Positions 5,567 to 5,658 of a stretch of DNA of 5,658 bases are shown here, piece by piece; positions within the stretch are counted from its first letter, which is position 1; each line of letters begins with the position of its first letter. The position numbers and the translations under genes were made by a program. The DNA is from Methanosarcinaceae archaeon (GTDB lineage: Archaea; Halobacteriota; Methanosarcinia; Methanosarcinales; Methanosarcinaceae), in assembly GCA_030596385.1 (NCBI GenBank), contig JAUVKD010000081.1:1-5658 (forward strand). The letters are read 5' to 3'. The notes under the pieces are model-generated. The model ran no database searches and was not told the origin of the DNA. It saw only the letters and a list, made by a program, of their open reading frames with translations.

Positions 5567-5640
5567 AACCACAGATGGCATGTATGTCACAGAGAGTAAA
5601 ATCAGATACGATCCTGTGTTCTTTGTGGTTAATTTTAACC
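5567..5640. repeat. CACAG-type inverted repeat with adjoining palindrome, possible dispersed element
   Basis: AACCACA at 5567-5573 is the inverse of TGTGGTT at 5624-5630, bounding about 64 bp; internal words include CACAG at 5571-5575 region and again near 5588, and CCTGTGTTCTTTGTGGTTAA at the right end. Immediately overlapping is GGTTAATTTTAACC (5627-5640), a 6-bp inverted repeat around TT. On the minus strand the right end reads TTAACCACAAAGAACACAGG, a sequence style I recognise from short dispersed repeats in many environmental prokaryote genomes. There is no transposase, so it would be a non-autonomous or passive repeat. Confidence 0.4.
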
Positions 5641-5658
5641 ATGGATAAATTCATTTTC

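Noticed and set aside
5641..5658. ATG at 5641 as the start of a gene leaving the right edge
   Set aside because: Only six codons are visible, there is no Shine-Dalgarno site, and it adjoins the repeat element.

Overview
The window looks like chromosomal DNA of a methanogenic or methane-oxidising euryarchaeon. The strongest evidence is a full-length methanogenesis marker 2 protein, a family essentially confined to archaea with methyl-coenzyme M reductase. Archaeal-style enolase motifs, a stand-alone NifB without a NifX-like tail, GGAGG/GGTGAT Shine-Dalgarno sites, A/T-rich TATA-like boxes and a T-run terminator agree with this. Sequence composition is A+T-rich. Methanosarcinales or a related ANME lineage is plausible, but I cannot place it more precisely by eye.

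Layout, left to right. Positions 1-774, minus strand: an XRE-type helix-turn-helix/ImmA-IrrE regulator with a TTG start. It has lost the HExxH zinc motif and is cut by an in-frame TGA, with recognisable peptidase sequence continuing to the window edge, so it is probably a pseudogene. Positions 775-1063: divergent intergenic region with a perfect 12-bp palindrome next to the regulator start and several CCGAG/CGGA elements and TATA-like boxes on the nifB side. Positions 1064-1981: nifB (radical SAM, nitrogenase-cofactor-precursor synthase). Positions 1982-2273: intergenic region with a 7-bp tandem repeat, a start-less open frame and a second CGGA-N9-TCCG site. Positions 2274-3254: mmp2 (PurM/AIR-synthase-like). 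Positions 3255-3393: a hairpin and the eno promoter region. Positions 3394-4665: eno. Positions 4666-4771: T-run terminator and a pentanucleotide-like repeat tract. Positions 4772-5476: an AlkD-like DNA alkylation repair protein. Positions 5477-5658: non-coding, with a dispersed-type CACAG inverted repeat.

The four intact genes share the plus strand but are separated by 106-292 bp, so they are probably separate transcription units rather than one operon. Enolase (glycolysis/gluconeogenesis) and the alkylation-repair protein are housekeeping genes. The most thought-provoking pairing is nifB next to mmp2: NifB makes the 8Fe-9S-C L-cluster, and nitrogenase-type L-clusters have recently been described in the ATP-dependent Mcr activation complex. 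The two leaders also carry similar 17-bp inverted-repeat sites at almost the same distance (128 and 130 nt) from the start codons. That co-regulation is a hypothesis, because the site similarity alone is not far above chance. I found no CRISPR array, tRNA, rRNA, intact transposon or clearly new multi-gene system.
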